Origin: Hydractinia symbiolongicarpus
Taxonomy: Eukaryota > Cnidaria > Hydrozoa > Anthoathecata > Hydractiniidae
DNA: 64,000 bases
Assembly: GCF_029227915.1 (NCBI RefSeq)
Contig: NC_079881.1
Location: 26,947,501 to 27,011,500 of the forward strand
Direction: 5' to 3'
Shown here: positions 49,901-61,227 of the stretch, piece after piece
Numbering within the stretch: position 1 is the stretch's first letter
Layout of the letters: each line of letters starts with the position of its first letter
Position numbers and translations under genes: made by a program
The notes under the pieces: model-generated
Seen by the model: the letters and a program-made list of their open reading frames with translations, nothing else
Database searches by the model: none
What the model was told of the DNA's origin: nothing

Positions 49901-51118
49901 GTTCGGGAAATCAGTTTACTCCTTGGGTACTTTCTTTATATACATTCAACTATACGGGCCAAGCCCGGGATTTACGGGAAATCGCGGGTTTTCGCTTGCC
50001 GGCGATTAAACTTCTTTTATTCAGCGTCTCATCAAAAATGAAAACAAGTTTGAAAACTACAAATCTCATGCGTTTTAGTGGTGAAAAAATAATTTAAAAA
50101 ATCGTTCGGAAAATGAGTTTACTCCCTGGGTACTTTCTTTGTATACTTTTGACTATACGGGCCAAGCCCGGGATTTACGGGAAATCGCGGGTTTTCGTTT
50201 GCCGGCGATTAAACTTCTTTTATTCAGCTTCTTATCAAAAATGAAAACATTTTTGAAAACTACAAGTCTCATGGGCTTTAGTGGTGAAATAATAATTTAA
50301 AAAATCGTTCGGGAAATGAGTTTACTCCCTGGGTATTTTCTTTGTATACCTTTGACTATACGGGCCGAGTCTGAGATTTACGGGAAATCGCAGGTTTTCG
50401 TTTGCCGGCGATTAAACTTCTTTTAGTCAGCGTCTCATAAAGAATGAAAACAAGTTTTTAAAACTGCAAGTCTCATGCGTTTTAGTGGTGAAAAAATAAT
50501 TTAAAAAATCGTTCGGAAAATGAGTTTACTCCCTTGGTACTTTCTTTGTATACTTTTGACTATACAGGCCAAGCCCGGGATTTACGGGAAATCGCGGGTT
50601 TTCGTTTGCCGGCGATTAAACTTCCTTTATTCAGCTTCTTATCAAAAATGAAAACATTTTTGAAAACTACAAGTCTCATGGGCTGTAGTGGTGAAATAAT
50701 AATTTAAAAAATCGTTCGGGAAATGAGTTTACTCCCTGGGTATTTTCTTTGTATACCTTTGACTATACGGGCCGAGTCTGGGATTTACGGGAAATCGCAG
50801 GTTTTCGTTTGCCGGTGATTAAACTTCTTTCATTCAGCGTCTCATCAAAAATAAAAACATTTTTGAAAACTACAAGTCTCATGCGATTTAGTGGTGAAAA
50901 AAAAATTTAAAAAATCGTTCGGAAAATGAATTTACTCCCTGGGTACTTTCTTCGTATACATTCGACTACACGGGCCAAGCCCGGGATTTAGAGGAAATCG
51001 CTGGTTTTCGTTTGCCAGCGATTAAACCTCTTTCATTAAGCGTCTCATCAAAAATGAAAACATTTTTGAAAACTACAAGTCTAATGCGTTTTAGTGGTGA
51101 AAAAATAATTTAAAAAAT
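49901..51118 (+). repeat. 6-mer higher-order repeat, copy 2 (1219 bp)
   Basis: A tandem copy of C-A-D-A-D-F. Differences include TTTTAGTCAGCG near 50425 and TTTAGAGGAAATC near 50992. Confidence 0.92.
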
Positions 51119-51321
51119 CGTTCGGGAAATGAGTTTACTCCCTGGGTACTTTCTTTGTATACTTTTGACTATACGGGCCGAGTCCGGAATTTACGGGAAA
51201 TCGCGGGTTTTTGTTTGCCGGCGATTAAACTCCTTTTATTCAGCGTCTCATCAAAAATGAAAACATTTTTAAAAACTACAAGTCTCATGGGCTTTAGTGG
51301 TGAAATAATAATTTAAAAAAT
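51119..51321 (+). repeat. A1/A3 fusion monomer (two-monomer loss)
   Basis: It starts as A1 (GAGTCCGGAATTTACGG, TTTTTGTTTGCC) but ends as A3 (AACTCCTTTTATTCAGCG, then the TGGGCTTT tail and an E unit). At 35.77, 47.70, 52.58, 53.39, 55.62 and 57.86 kb the order is A1-A2-A3-E. The A1 tail, all of A2 and the A3 head, about 406 bp, are therefore missing. Confidence 0.85.
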
Positions 51322-52374
51322 CGTTCGGGAAATGAGTTTAATCCCTTTGTATTTTCTTTGTATACCTTTGTCTATACGGGCCGAGTCTGGGATTTACAGG
51401 AAATCGCAGGTTTTCGTTTGCCGGCGATTAAACTTCTTTTATTCAGCGTCTCATAAAAAATGAAAATATTTTTGAAAACTACAAGTCTCATGCGATTTAG
51501 TGGTGAAAAGATAATTTAAAAAATCGTTCTGGAAATGAGTTTACTCACAGGGTACTTTCTTTGTATACATTCGACTATACGGGACAAGCCCAGGATTTAC
51601 AGGAAATCGCGGGTTTTCGTTTGCCGGCGATTAAACCTCTTTCATTAAGCGTCTCATCAAAAATGAAAACAAGTTTTAAAACTACAAGTCTCATGCGTTT
51701 TAGTGGTGAAAAAATAATTTAAAAAATCGTTCGGAAAATGAGTTTACTCCCTGGGTACTTTCTTTGTATACTTTTGACTATACGGGCCAAGCCCGGGATT
51801 TACGGGAAATCGCGGGTTTTCGTTTGCCGGCGATTAAACTTCTTTTATTCAGCTTCTTGTCAAAAATGAAAACATTTTTGAAAACTACAAGTCTCATGGG
51901 CTTTAGTGGTGAAATAATAATTTAAAAAATCGTTCGGGAAATGAGTTTACTCCCTGGGTATTTTCTTTGTATACCTTTGACTATACGGGCCGAGTCTGAG
52001 ATTTACGGGAAATCGCAGGTTTTCGTTTGCCGGCGATTAAACTTCTTTTATTCAGCGTCTCATAAAGAATGAAAACAAGTTTTTAAAACTGCAAGTCTCA
52101 TGCGTTTTAGTGGTGAAAAAATAATTTAAAAAATCGTTCGGAAAATGAGTTTACTCCCTTGGTACTTTCTTTGTATACTTTTGACTATACAGGCCAAGCC
52201 CGGGATTTACGGGAAATCGCGGGTTTTCGTTTGCCGGCGATTAAACTTCCTTTATTCAGCTTCTTATCAAAAATGAAAACATTTTTGAAAACTACAAGTC
52301 TCATGGGCTGTAGTGGTGAAATAATAATTTAAAAAATCGTTCGGGAAATGAGTTTACTCCCTGGGTATTTTCTT
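51322..52374 (+). repeat. Satellite, E-B/C-A-D-A-D segment
   Basis: About five monomers leading from the A1/A3 fusion to the 812-bp repeat. It contains the B/C fusion at 51525 and the private TTCTTGTC variant near 51854, which recurs at 54701 and 56934. Confidence 0.85.
51525..51727 (+). repeat. B/C fusion monomer (one-monomer loss)
   Basis: It has the B head and body (TTCTGGAAATGAG, ATTCGACTATACGGGAC, CTCTTTCATTAAGCG). It then switches after GCGTCTCAT to the C tail (CAAAAATGAAAACAAGTTTT). Elsewhere a full C monomer stands between these parts, so one unit has been removed in register. Confidence 0.85.
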
Positions 52375-52540
52375 TGTATACCTTTGACTATACGGGCCGA
52401 GTCTGGGATTTACGGGAAATCGCAGGTTTTCGTTTGCCGGTGATTAAACTTCTTTCATTAAGCGTCTCATCAAAAATGAAAACATTTTTGAAAACTACAA
52501 GTCTAATGCGTTTTAGTGGTGAAAAAATAATTTAAAAAAT
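52338..52540 (+). repeat. D/F fusion monomer, opposite breakpoint
   Basis: It has a D head and body through GCCGGTGATTAAACT and an F tail from AAGCGTCTC. The crossover is in the shared TCTTTCATT at 52451-52459. The same D-F pair was reduced to one monomer at 47.46 kb, but there the F body was kept, so the two losses are independent. Confidence 0.85.
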
Positions 52541-53186
52541 CGTTCGGGAAATGAGTTTACTCCCTGGGTACTTTCTTTGTATACTTTTGACTATACGGGC
52601 CGAGTCCGGAATTTACGGGAAATCGCGGGTTTTTGTTTGCCGGCGATTAAACTTCTTATATTCAGCATCCCATCAAAAATGAAAACATTTTTGAAAACTA
52701 CAAGTCTCATGCGTTTTAGTGGTCAAAAAATAATATCAAAAATCCTTCGGGAAATGAGTTTACTCCCTGGGTACTTTCTTTGTATACTTTTGACTATACG
52801 GAGCAAGCCCGGGATTTACGGGAAATCGCTGGTTTTCGTTTGCCGGCGATTAAACCTCTTTCATTAAGCGCTTCATAGAAAATGAAAACATTTTTGAAAA
52901 CTACAAGTCTCATGCGTTTTAGTGGTGAAAAAATAATTTAAAAAATCGTTCGGAAAATGAGTTTACTCCCTGGGTACTTTTTTTGTATACTTTTGACTAT
53001 ACGGGCCGAGTCCGGGGTTTACGGGAAATGGCGATTTTTCGTTTGCCGGCGATTAAACTCCTTTTATTCAGCGTCTCATCAAAAATGAAAACATTTTTAA
53101 AAACTACAAGTCTCATGGGATATAGTGGTGAAATAATAATTTAAAAAATCGTTCGGGAAATGAGTTTAATCCCTTTGTATTTTCTT
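52375..53186 (+). repeat. 4-mer higher-order repeat, copy 1 (812 bp)
   Basis: D/F-A1-A2-A3, repeated 812 bp later (A1 landmark at 52577 and 53389). The D/F fusion is included, so it predates this duplication. Confidence 0.9.
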
Positions 53187-53998
53187 TGTATACCTTTGAC
53201 TATACGGGCCGAGTCTGGGATTTACGGGAAATCGCAGGTTTTCGTTTGCCGGTGATTAAACTTCTTTCATTAAGCGTCTCATCAAAAATGAAAACATTTT
53301 TGAAAACTACAAGTCTAATGCGTTTTAGTGGTGAAAAAATAATTTAAAAAATCGTTCGGGAAATGAGTTTACTCCCTGGGTACTTTCTTTGTATACTTTT
53401 GACTATACGGGCCGAGTCCGGAATTTACGGGAAATCGCGGGTTTTTGTTTGCCGGCGATTAAACTTCTTATATTCAGCATCCCATCAAAAATGAAAACAT
53501 TTTTGAAAACTACAAGTCTCATGCGTTTTAGTGGTCAAAAAATAATATCAAAAATCCTTCGGGAAATGAGTTTACTCCCTGGGTACTTTCTTTGTATACT
53601 TTTGACTATACGGAGCAAGCCCGGGATTTACGGGAAATCGCTGGTTTTCGTTTGCCGGCGATTAAACCTCTTTCATTAAGCGCTTCATAGAAAATGAAAA
53701 CATTTTTGAAAACTACAAGTCTCATGCGTTTTAGTGGTGAAAAAATAATTTAAAAAATCGTTCGGAAATGGAGTTTACTCCCTGGGTACTTTTTTTGTAT
53801 ACTTTTGACTATACGGGCCGAGTCCGGGGTTTACGGGAAATGGCGATTTTTCGTTTGCCGGCGATTAAACTCCTTTTATTCAGCGTCTCATCAAAAATGA
53901 AAACATTTTTAAAAACTACAAGTCTCATGGGATATAGTGGTGAAATAATAATTTAAAAAATCGTTCGGGAAATGAGTTTAATCCCTTTGTATTTTCTT
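53187..53998 (+). repeat. 4-mer higher-order repeat, copy 2 (812 bp)
   Basis: A tandem copy of the preceding 4-mer. The private TGGGATATAGTGG tail occurs in both copies (near 53113 and 53925). CGGAAATGGAG at 53763 is a single change against CGGAAAATGAG. Confidence 0.9.
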
Positions 53999-55499
53999 TG
54001 TATACCTTTGTCTATACGGGCCGAGTCTGGGATTTACAGGAAATCGCAGGTTTTCGTTTGCCGGCGATTAAACTTCTTTTATTCAGCGTCTCATAAAAAA
54101 TGAAAATATTTTTGAAAACTACAAGTCTCATGCGATTTAGTGGTGAAAAGATAATTTAAAAAATCGTTCTGGAAATGAGTTTACTCACAAGGTACTTTCT
54201 TTGTATACATTCGACTATACGGGACAAGCCCAGGATTTACAGGAAATCGCGGGTTTTCGTTTGCCGGCGATTAAACCTCTTTCATTAAGCGTCTCATTAA
54301 AAATGAAAACATTTTTGAAAACTAGAAGTCTCATTCGTTCCAGTAGTGCAGATATAATTTGAAAAATCGTTCGGGAAATCAGTTTACTCCTTGGGTACTT
54401 TCTTTATATACATTCAACTATACGGGCCAAGCACGGAATTTACGGGAAATCGCGGGTTTTCGTTTGCCGGCGATTAAACTTCTTTTATTCAGCGTCTCAT
54501 CAAAAATGAAAACAAGTTTTAAAACTACAAGTCTCATGCGTTTTAGTGGTGAAAAAATAATTTAAAAAATCGTTCGGAAAATGAGTTTACTCCCTGGGTA
54601 CTTTCTTTGTATACTTTTGACTATACGGGCCAAGCCCGGGATTTACGGGAAATCGCGGGTTTTCGTTTGCCGGCGATTAAACTTCTTTTATTCAGCTTCT
54701 TGTCAAAAATGAAAACATTTTTGAAAACTACAAGTCTCATGGGCTTTAGTGGTGAAATAATAATTTAAAAAATCGTTCGGGAAATGAGTTTACTCCCTGG
54801 GTATTTTCTTTGTATACCTTTGTCTATACGGGCCGAGTCTGAGATTTACGGGAAATCGCAGGTTTTCGTTTGCCGGCGATTAAACTTCTTTTATTCAGCG
54901 TCTCATAAAGAATGAAAACAAGTTTTTAAAACTGCAAGTCTCATGCGTTTTAGTGGTGAAAAAATAATTTAAAAAATCGTTCGGAAAATGAGTTTACTCC
55001 CTTGGTACTTTCTTTGTATACTTTTGACTATACAGGCCAAGCCCGGGATTTACGGGAAATCGCGGGTTTTCGTTTGCCGGCGATTAAACTTCCTTTATTC
55101 AGCTTCTTATCAAAAATGAAAACATTTTTGAAAACTACAAGTCTCATGGGCTGTAGTGGTGAAATAATAATTTAAAAAATCGTTCGGGAAATGAGTTTAC
55201 TCCCTGGGTATTTTCTTTGTATACCTTTGACTATACGGGCCGAGTCTGGGATTTACGGGAAATCGCAGGTTTTCGTTTGCCGGTGATTAAACTTCTTTCA
55301 TTCAGCGTCTCATCAAAAATAAAAACATTTTTGAAAACTACAAGTCTCATGCGATTTAGTGGTGAAAAAAAAATTTAAAAAATCGTTCGGAAAATGAATT
55401 TACTCCCTGGGTACTTTCTTCGTATACATTCGACTACACGGGCCAAGCCCAGGATTTAGGGGAAATCGCTGGTTTTCGTTTGCCAGCGATTAAACCTCT
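53266..55499 (+). repeat. 11-mer higher-order repeat, copy 1 (2234 bp)
   Basis: A1 landmarks at 53389, 55623 and 57857 and C landmarks at 54359, 56593 and 58827 are all 2234 bp apart (11x203 plus 1, from the AAGTTTTTAAAAC variant). The order is A1-A2-A3-E-B-C-A-D-A-D-F. Confidence 0.92.
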
Positions 55500-57733
55500 T
55501 TCATTAAGCGTCTCATCAAAAATGAAAACATTTTTGAAAACTACAAGTCTCATGCGTTTTAGTGGTGAAAAAATAATTTAAAAAATCGTTCGGGAAATGA
55601 GTTTACTCCCTGGGTACTTTCTTTGTATACTTTTGACTATACGGGCCGAGTCCGGAATTTACGGGAAATCGCGGGTTTTTGTTTGCCGGCGATTAAACTT
55701 CTTTTATTCAGCGTCCCATCAAAAATGAAAACATTTTTGAAAACTACAAGTCTCATGCGTTTTAGTGGTCCAAAAATAATATCAAAAATCCTTCGGGAAA
55801 TGAGTTTACTCCCTGGGTACTTTCTTTGTATACTTTTGACTATACGGAGCAAGCCCGGGATTTACGGGAAATCGCTGGTTTTCGTTTGCCGGCGATTAAA
55901 CCTCTTTCATTAAGCGCTTCATAGAAAATGAAAACATTTTTGAAAACTACAAGTCTCATGCGTTTTAGTGGTGAAAAAATAATTTAAAAAATCGTTCGGA
56001 AAATGAGTTTACTCCCTGGGTACTTTTTTTGTATACTTTTGACTATACGGGCCGAGTCCGGGGTTTACGGGAAATGGCGGGTTTTCGTTTGCCGGCGATT
56101 AAACTCCTTTTATTCAGCGTCTCATCAAAAATGAAAACATTTTTAAAAACTACAAGTCTCATGGGCTTTAGTGGTGAAATAATAATTTAAAAAATCGTTC
56201 GGGAAATGAGTTTAATCTCTTCGTATTTTCTTTGTATACCTTTGTCTATACGGGCCGAGTCTGGGATTTACAGGAAATCGCAGGTTTTCGTTTGCCGGCG
56301 ATTAAACTTCTTTTATTCAGCGTCTCATAAAAAATGAAAATATTTTTGAAAACTACAAGTCTCATGCGATTTAGTGGTGAAAAGATAATTTAAAAAATCG
56401 TTCTGGAAATGAGTTTACTCACAGGGTACTTTCTTTGTATACATTCGACTATACGGGACAAGCCCAGGATTTACAGGAAATCGCGGGTTTTCGTTTGCCG
56501 GCGATTAAACCTCTTTCATTAAGCGTCTCATTAAAAATGAAAACATTTTTGAAAACTACAAGTCTCATTCGTTCCAGTAGTGCAGATATAATTTGAAAAA
56601 TCGTTCGGAAAATCAGTTTACTCCTTGGGTACTTTCTTTATATACATTCAACTATACGGGCCAAGCCCGGGATTTACGGGAAATCGCGGGTTTTCGTTTG
56701 CCGGCGATTAAACTTCTTTTATTCAGCGTCTCATCAAAAATGAAAACAAGTTTTAAAACTACAAGTCTCATGCGTTTTAGTGGTGAAAAAATAATTTAAA
56801 AAATCGTTCGGAAAATGAGTTTACTCCCTGGGTACTTTCTTTGTATACTTTTGACTATACGGGCCAAGCCCGGGACATACGGGAAATCGCGGGTTTTCGT
56901 TTGCCGGCGATTAAACTTCTTTTATTCAGCTTCTTGTCAAAAATGAAAACATTTTTGAAAACTACAAGTCTCATGGGCTTTAGTGGTGAAATAATAATTT
57001 AAAAAATCGTTCGGGAAATGAGTTTACTCCCTGGGTATTTTCTTTGTATACCTTTGACTATACGGGCCGAGTCTGAGATTTACCGGAAATCGCAGGTTTT
57101 TGTTTGCCGGCGATTAAACTTCTTTTATTCAGCGTCTCATAAAGAATGAAAACAAGTTTTTAAAACTGCAAGTCTCATGCGTTTTAGTGGTGAAAAAATA
57201 ATTTAAAAAATCGTTCGGAAAATGAGTTTACTCCCTTGGTACTTTCTTTGTATACTTTTGACTATACAGGCCAAGCCCGGGATTTACGGGAAATCGCGGG
57301 TTTTCGTTTGCCGGCGATTAAACTTCCTTTATTCAGCTTCTTATCAAAAATGAAAACATTTTTGAAAACTACAAGTCTCATGGGCTGTAGTGGTGAAATA
57401 ATAATTTAAAAAATCGTTCGGGAAATGAGTTTACTCCCTGGGTATTTTCTTTGCATACCTTTGACTATACGGGCCGAGTCTGGGATTTACGGGAAATCGC
57501 AGGTTTTCGTTTGCCGGTGATTAAACTTCTTTCATTCAGCGTCTCATCAAAAATAAAAACATTTTTGAAAACTACAAGTCTCATGCGATTTAGTGGTGTA
57601 AAAAAAATTTAAAAAATCGTTCGGAAAATGAATTTACTCCCTGGGTACTTTCTTCGTATACATTCGACTACACGGGCCAAGCCCGGGATTTAGGGGAAAT
57701 CGCTGGTTTTCGTTTGCCAGTGATTAAACCTCT
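55500..57733 (+). repeat. 11-mer higher-order repeat, copy 2 (2234 bp)
   Basis: The second copy. Private changes include GGTCCAAAAATAATATC (55768), AATCTCTTCGTATTTTC (56215) and TTTGCATACC (57450). The last recurs near 63131. Confidence 0.92.
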
Positions 57734-59199
57734 TTCATTAAGCGTCTCATCAAAAATGAAAACATTTTTGAAAACTACAAGTCTCATGCGTTTTAGTGGT
57801 GAAAAAATAATTTAAAAAATCGTTCGGGAAATGAGTTTACTCCCTGGGTACTTTCTTTGTTTACTTTTGACTATACGGGCCAAGTCCGGAATTTACGGGA
57901 AATCGCGGGTTTTTGTTTGCCGGCGATTAAACTTCTTATATTCAGCGTCCCATCAAAAATGAAAACATTTTTGAAAACTACAAGTCTCATGCGTTTTAGT
58001 GGTCAAAAAATAATATCAAAAATCCTTCGGGAAATGAGTTTACTCCCTGGGTACTTTCTTTGTATACTTTTGACTATACGGAGCAAGCCCGGGATTTACG
58101 GGAAATCGCTGGTTTTCGTTTGCCGGCGATTAAACCTCTTTCATTAAGCGCTTCATAGAAAATGAAAACATTTTTGAAAACTACAAGTCTCATGCGTTTT
58201 AGTGGTGAAAAAATAATTTAAAAAATCGTTCGGAAAATGAGTTTACTCCCTGGGTACTTTTTTTGTATACTTTTGACTATACGGGCCGAGTCCGGGGTTT
58301 ACGGGAAATGGCGGGTTTTCGTTTGCCGGCGATTAAACTCCTTTTATTCAGCGTCTCATCAAAAATGAAAACATTTTTAAAAACTACAAGTCTCATGGGC
58401 TTTAGTGGTGAAATAATAATTTAAAAAATCGTTCGGGAAATGAGTTTAATCCCTTTGTATTTTCTTTGTATACCTTTGTCTATACGGGCCGAGTCTGGGA
58501 TTTACAGGAAATCGCAGGTTTTCGTTTGCCGGCGATTAAACTTCTTTTATTCAGCGTCTCATAAAAAATGAAAATATTTTTGAAAACTAAAAGTCTCATG
58601 CGATTTAGTGGTGAAAAGATAATTTAAAAAATCGTTCTGGAAATGAGTTTACTCACAGGGTACTTTCTTTGTATACATTCGACTATACGGGACAAGCCCA
58701 GGATTTACAGGAAATCGCGGGTTTTCGTTTGCCGGCGATTAAACCTCTTTCATTAAGCGTCTCATTAAAAATGAAAACATTTTTGAAAACTAGAAGTCTC
58801 ATTCGTTCCAGTAGTGCAGATATAATTTGAAAAATCGTTCGGGAAATCAGTTTACTCCTTGGGTACTTTCTTTATATACATTCAACTATACGGGCCAAGC
58901 CCGGGATTTACGGGAAATCGCGGGTTTTCGTTTGCCGGCGATTAAACTTCTTTTATTCAGCGTCTCATCAAAAATGAAAACAAGTTTTAAAACTACAAGT
59001 CTCATGCGTTTTAGTTGTGAAAAAATAATTTAAAAAATCGTTCGGAAAATGAGTTTACTCCCTGGGTACTTTCTTTGTATACTTTTGACTATACGGGCCA
59101 AGCCCGGGATTTACGGGAAATCGCGGGTTTTCGTTTGCCGGCGATTAAACTTCTTTTATTCAGCTTCTTATCAAAAATGAAAACATTTTTGAAAACTAA
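57734..59199 (+). repeat. 11-mer higher-order repeat, partial copy 3
   Basis: It follows copies 1 and 2 through A1-A2-A3-E-B-C-A, then leaves the pattern near 59160-59200. There the D unit has AACTAAAAGTCTC before it and AAATAAGTTTAC in it. Confidence 0.88.
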
Positions 59200-60213
59200 A
59201 AGTCTCATGGGCTTTAGTGGTGAAATAATAATTTAAAAAATCGTTCGGGAAATAAGTTTACTCCCTGGGTATTTTCTTTGTATACCTTTGACTATACGGG
59301 CCGAGTCTGGGATTTACGGGAAATCGCAGGTTTTTGTTTGCCGGCGATTAAACTTCTTTTATTCAGCGTCTCATCAAAAATGAAAACAAGTTTGAAAACT
59401 ACAAGTCTCATGCGTTTTAGTGGTGAAAAAATAATTTAAAAAATCGTTCGGAAAATGAGTTTACTCCCTGGGTACTTTCTTTGTATACTTTTGACTATAC
59501 GGGCCAAGCCCGGGATTTACGGGAAATCGCGGGTTTCCGTTTGCCGGCGATTAAACTTCTTTTATTCAGCTTCTTATCAAAAATGAAAACATTTTTGAAA
59601 ACTAAAAGTCTCATGGGCTTTAGTGGTGAAATAATAATTTAAAAAATCGTTCGGGAAATGAGTTTACTCCCTGGGTATTTTCTTTGTATACCTTTGACTA
59701 TACGGGCCGAGTCTGGGATTTACGGGAAATCGCAGGTTTTCGTTTGCCGGCGATTAAACTTCTTTTATTCAGCGTCTCATAAAAAATGAAAACATTTTTG
59801 AAAACTACAAGTCTCATGCGATTCAGTAGTGAAAGATAACTTAAAAAATCGTTCTGGAAATGAGTTTACTCACAGGGTACTTTCTTTGTATGCATTCGAC
59901 TATACGGGACAAGCCCGGGATTTACGAGAAATCGCGGGTTTTCGTTTGCCGGCGATTAAACCTCTTTCATTAAGCGTCTCATTAAAAATGAAAACATTTT
60001 TAAAAACTACAAGTCTCATTCGTTCTAATGGTGGAGAAATAAGTTGAAAAATCGTTCGGGAAATCAGTTTACTCCTTGGGTACTTTCTTTATATACATTT
60101 AACTATACGGGCCAAGCCCGGGATTTACGGGAAATCGCGGGTTTTCGTTTGCCGGCGATTAAACTTCCTTTATTCAGCTTCTTATCAAAAATGAAAACAT
60201 TTTTGAAAACTAA
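59200..60213 (+). repeat. 5-mer higher-order repeat, copy 1 (1014 bp)
   Basis: D-A-D-B'-C. The marker GGGAAATAAGTTTACTCC recurs at 1014 bp (59251/60265), as do the B' (59829/60843) and C (60044/61058) landmarks. Confidence 0.9.
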
Positions 60214-61227
60214 AAGTCTCATGGGCTTTAGTGGTGAAATAATAATTTAAAAAATCGTTCGGGAAATAAGTTTACTCCCTGGGTATTTTCTTTGTATACC
60301 TTTGACTATACGGGCCGAGTCTGGGATTTACGGGAAATCGCAGGTTTTCGTTTGCCGGCGATTAAACTTCTTTTATTCAGCGTCTCATCAAAAATGAAAA
60401 CAAGTTTGAAAACTACAAGTCTCATGCGTTTTAGTGGTGAAAAAATAATTTAAAAAATCGTTCGGAAAATGAGTTTACTCCCTGGGTACTTTCTTTGTAT
60501 ACTTTTGACTATACGGGCCAAGCCCGGGATTTACGGGAAATCGCGGGTTTCCGTTTGCCGGCGATTAAACTTCTTTTATTCAGCTTCTTATCAAAAATGA
60601 AAACATTTTTGAAAACTAAAAGTCTCATGGGCTTTAGTGGTGAAATAATAATTTAAAAAATCGTTCGGGAAATGAGTTTACTCCCTGGGTATTTTCTTTG
60701 TATACCTTTGACTATACGGGCCGAGTCTGGGATTTACGGGAAATCGCAGGTTTTCGTTTGCCGGCGATTAAACTTCTTTTATTCAGCGTCTCATAAAAAA
60801 TGAAAACATTTTTGAAAACTACAAGTCTCATGCGATTCAGTAGTGAAAGATAACTTAAAAAATCGTTCTGGAAATGAGTTTACTCACAGGGTACTTTCTT
60901 TGTATGCATTCGACTATACGGGACAAGCCCGGGATTTACGAGAAATCGCGGGTTTTCGTTTGCCGGCGATTAAACCTCTTTCATTAAGCGTCTCATTAAA
61001 AATGAAAACATTTTTAAAAACTACAAGTCTCATTCGTTCTAATGGTGGAGAAATAAGTTGAAAAATCGTTCGGGAAATCAGTTTACTCCTTGGGTACTTT
61101 CTTTATATACATTTAACTATACGGGCCAAGCCCGGGATTTACGGGAAATCGCGGGTTTTCGTTTGCCGGCGATTAAACTTCCTTTATTCAGCTTCTTATC
61201 AAAAATGAAAACATTTTTGAAAACTAC
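60214..61227 (+). repeat. 5-mer higher-order repeat, copy 2 (1014 bp)
   Basis: A tandem copy of the 5-mer, sharing the private CGATTCAGTAGTG tail before B'. The B' and C landmarks recur once more 1217 bp later (62060, 62275), a 6-mer step in which an F unit is included. Confidence 0.9.

Noticed and set aside
17244-55852. Minus-strand open frames of 66-71 codons
   Set aside because: They are antisense readings of the same monomers. The 66-codon ones merely span the truncated monomer junction and recur with it.
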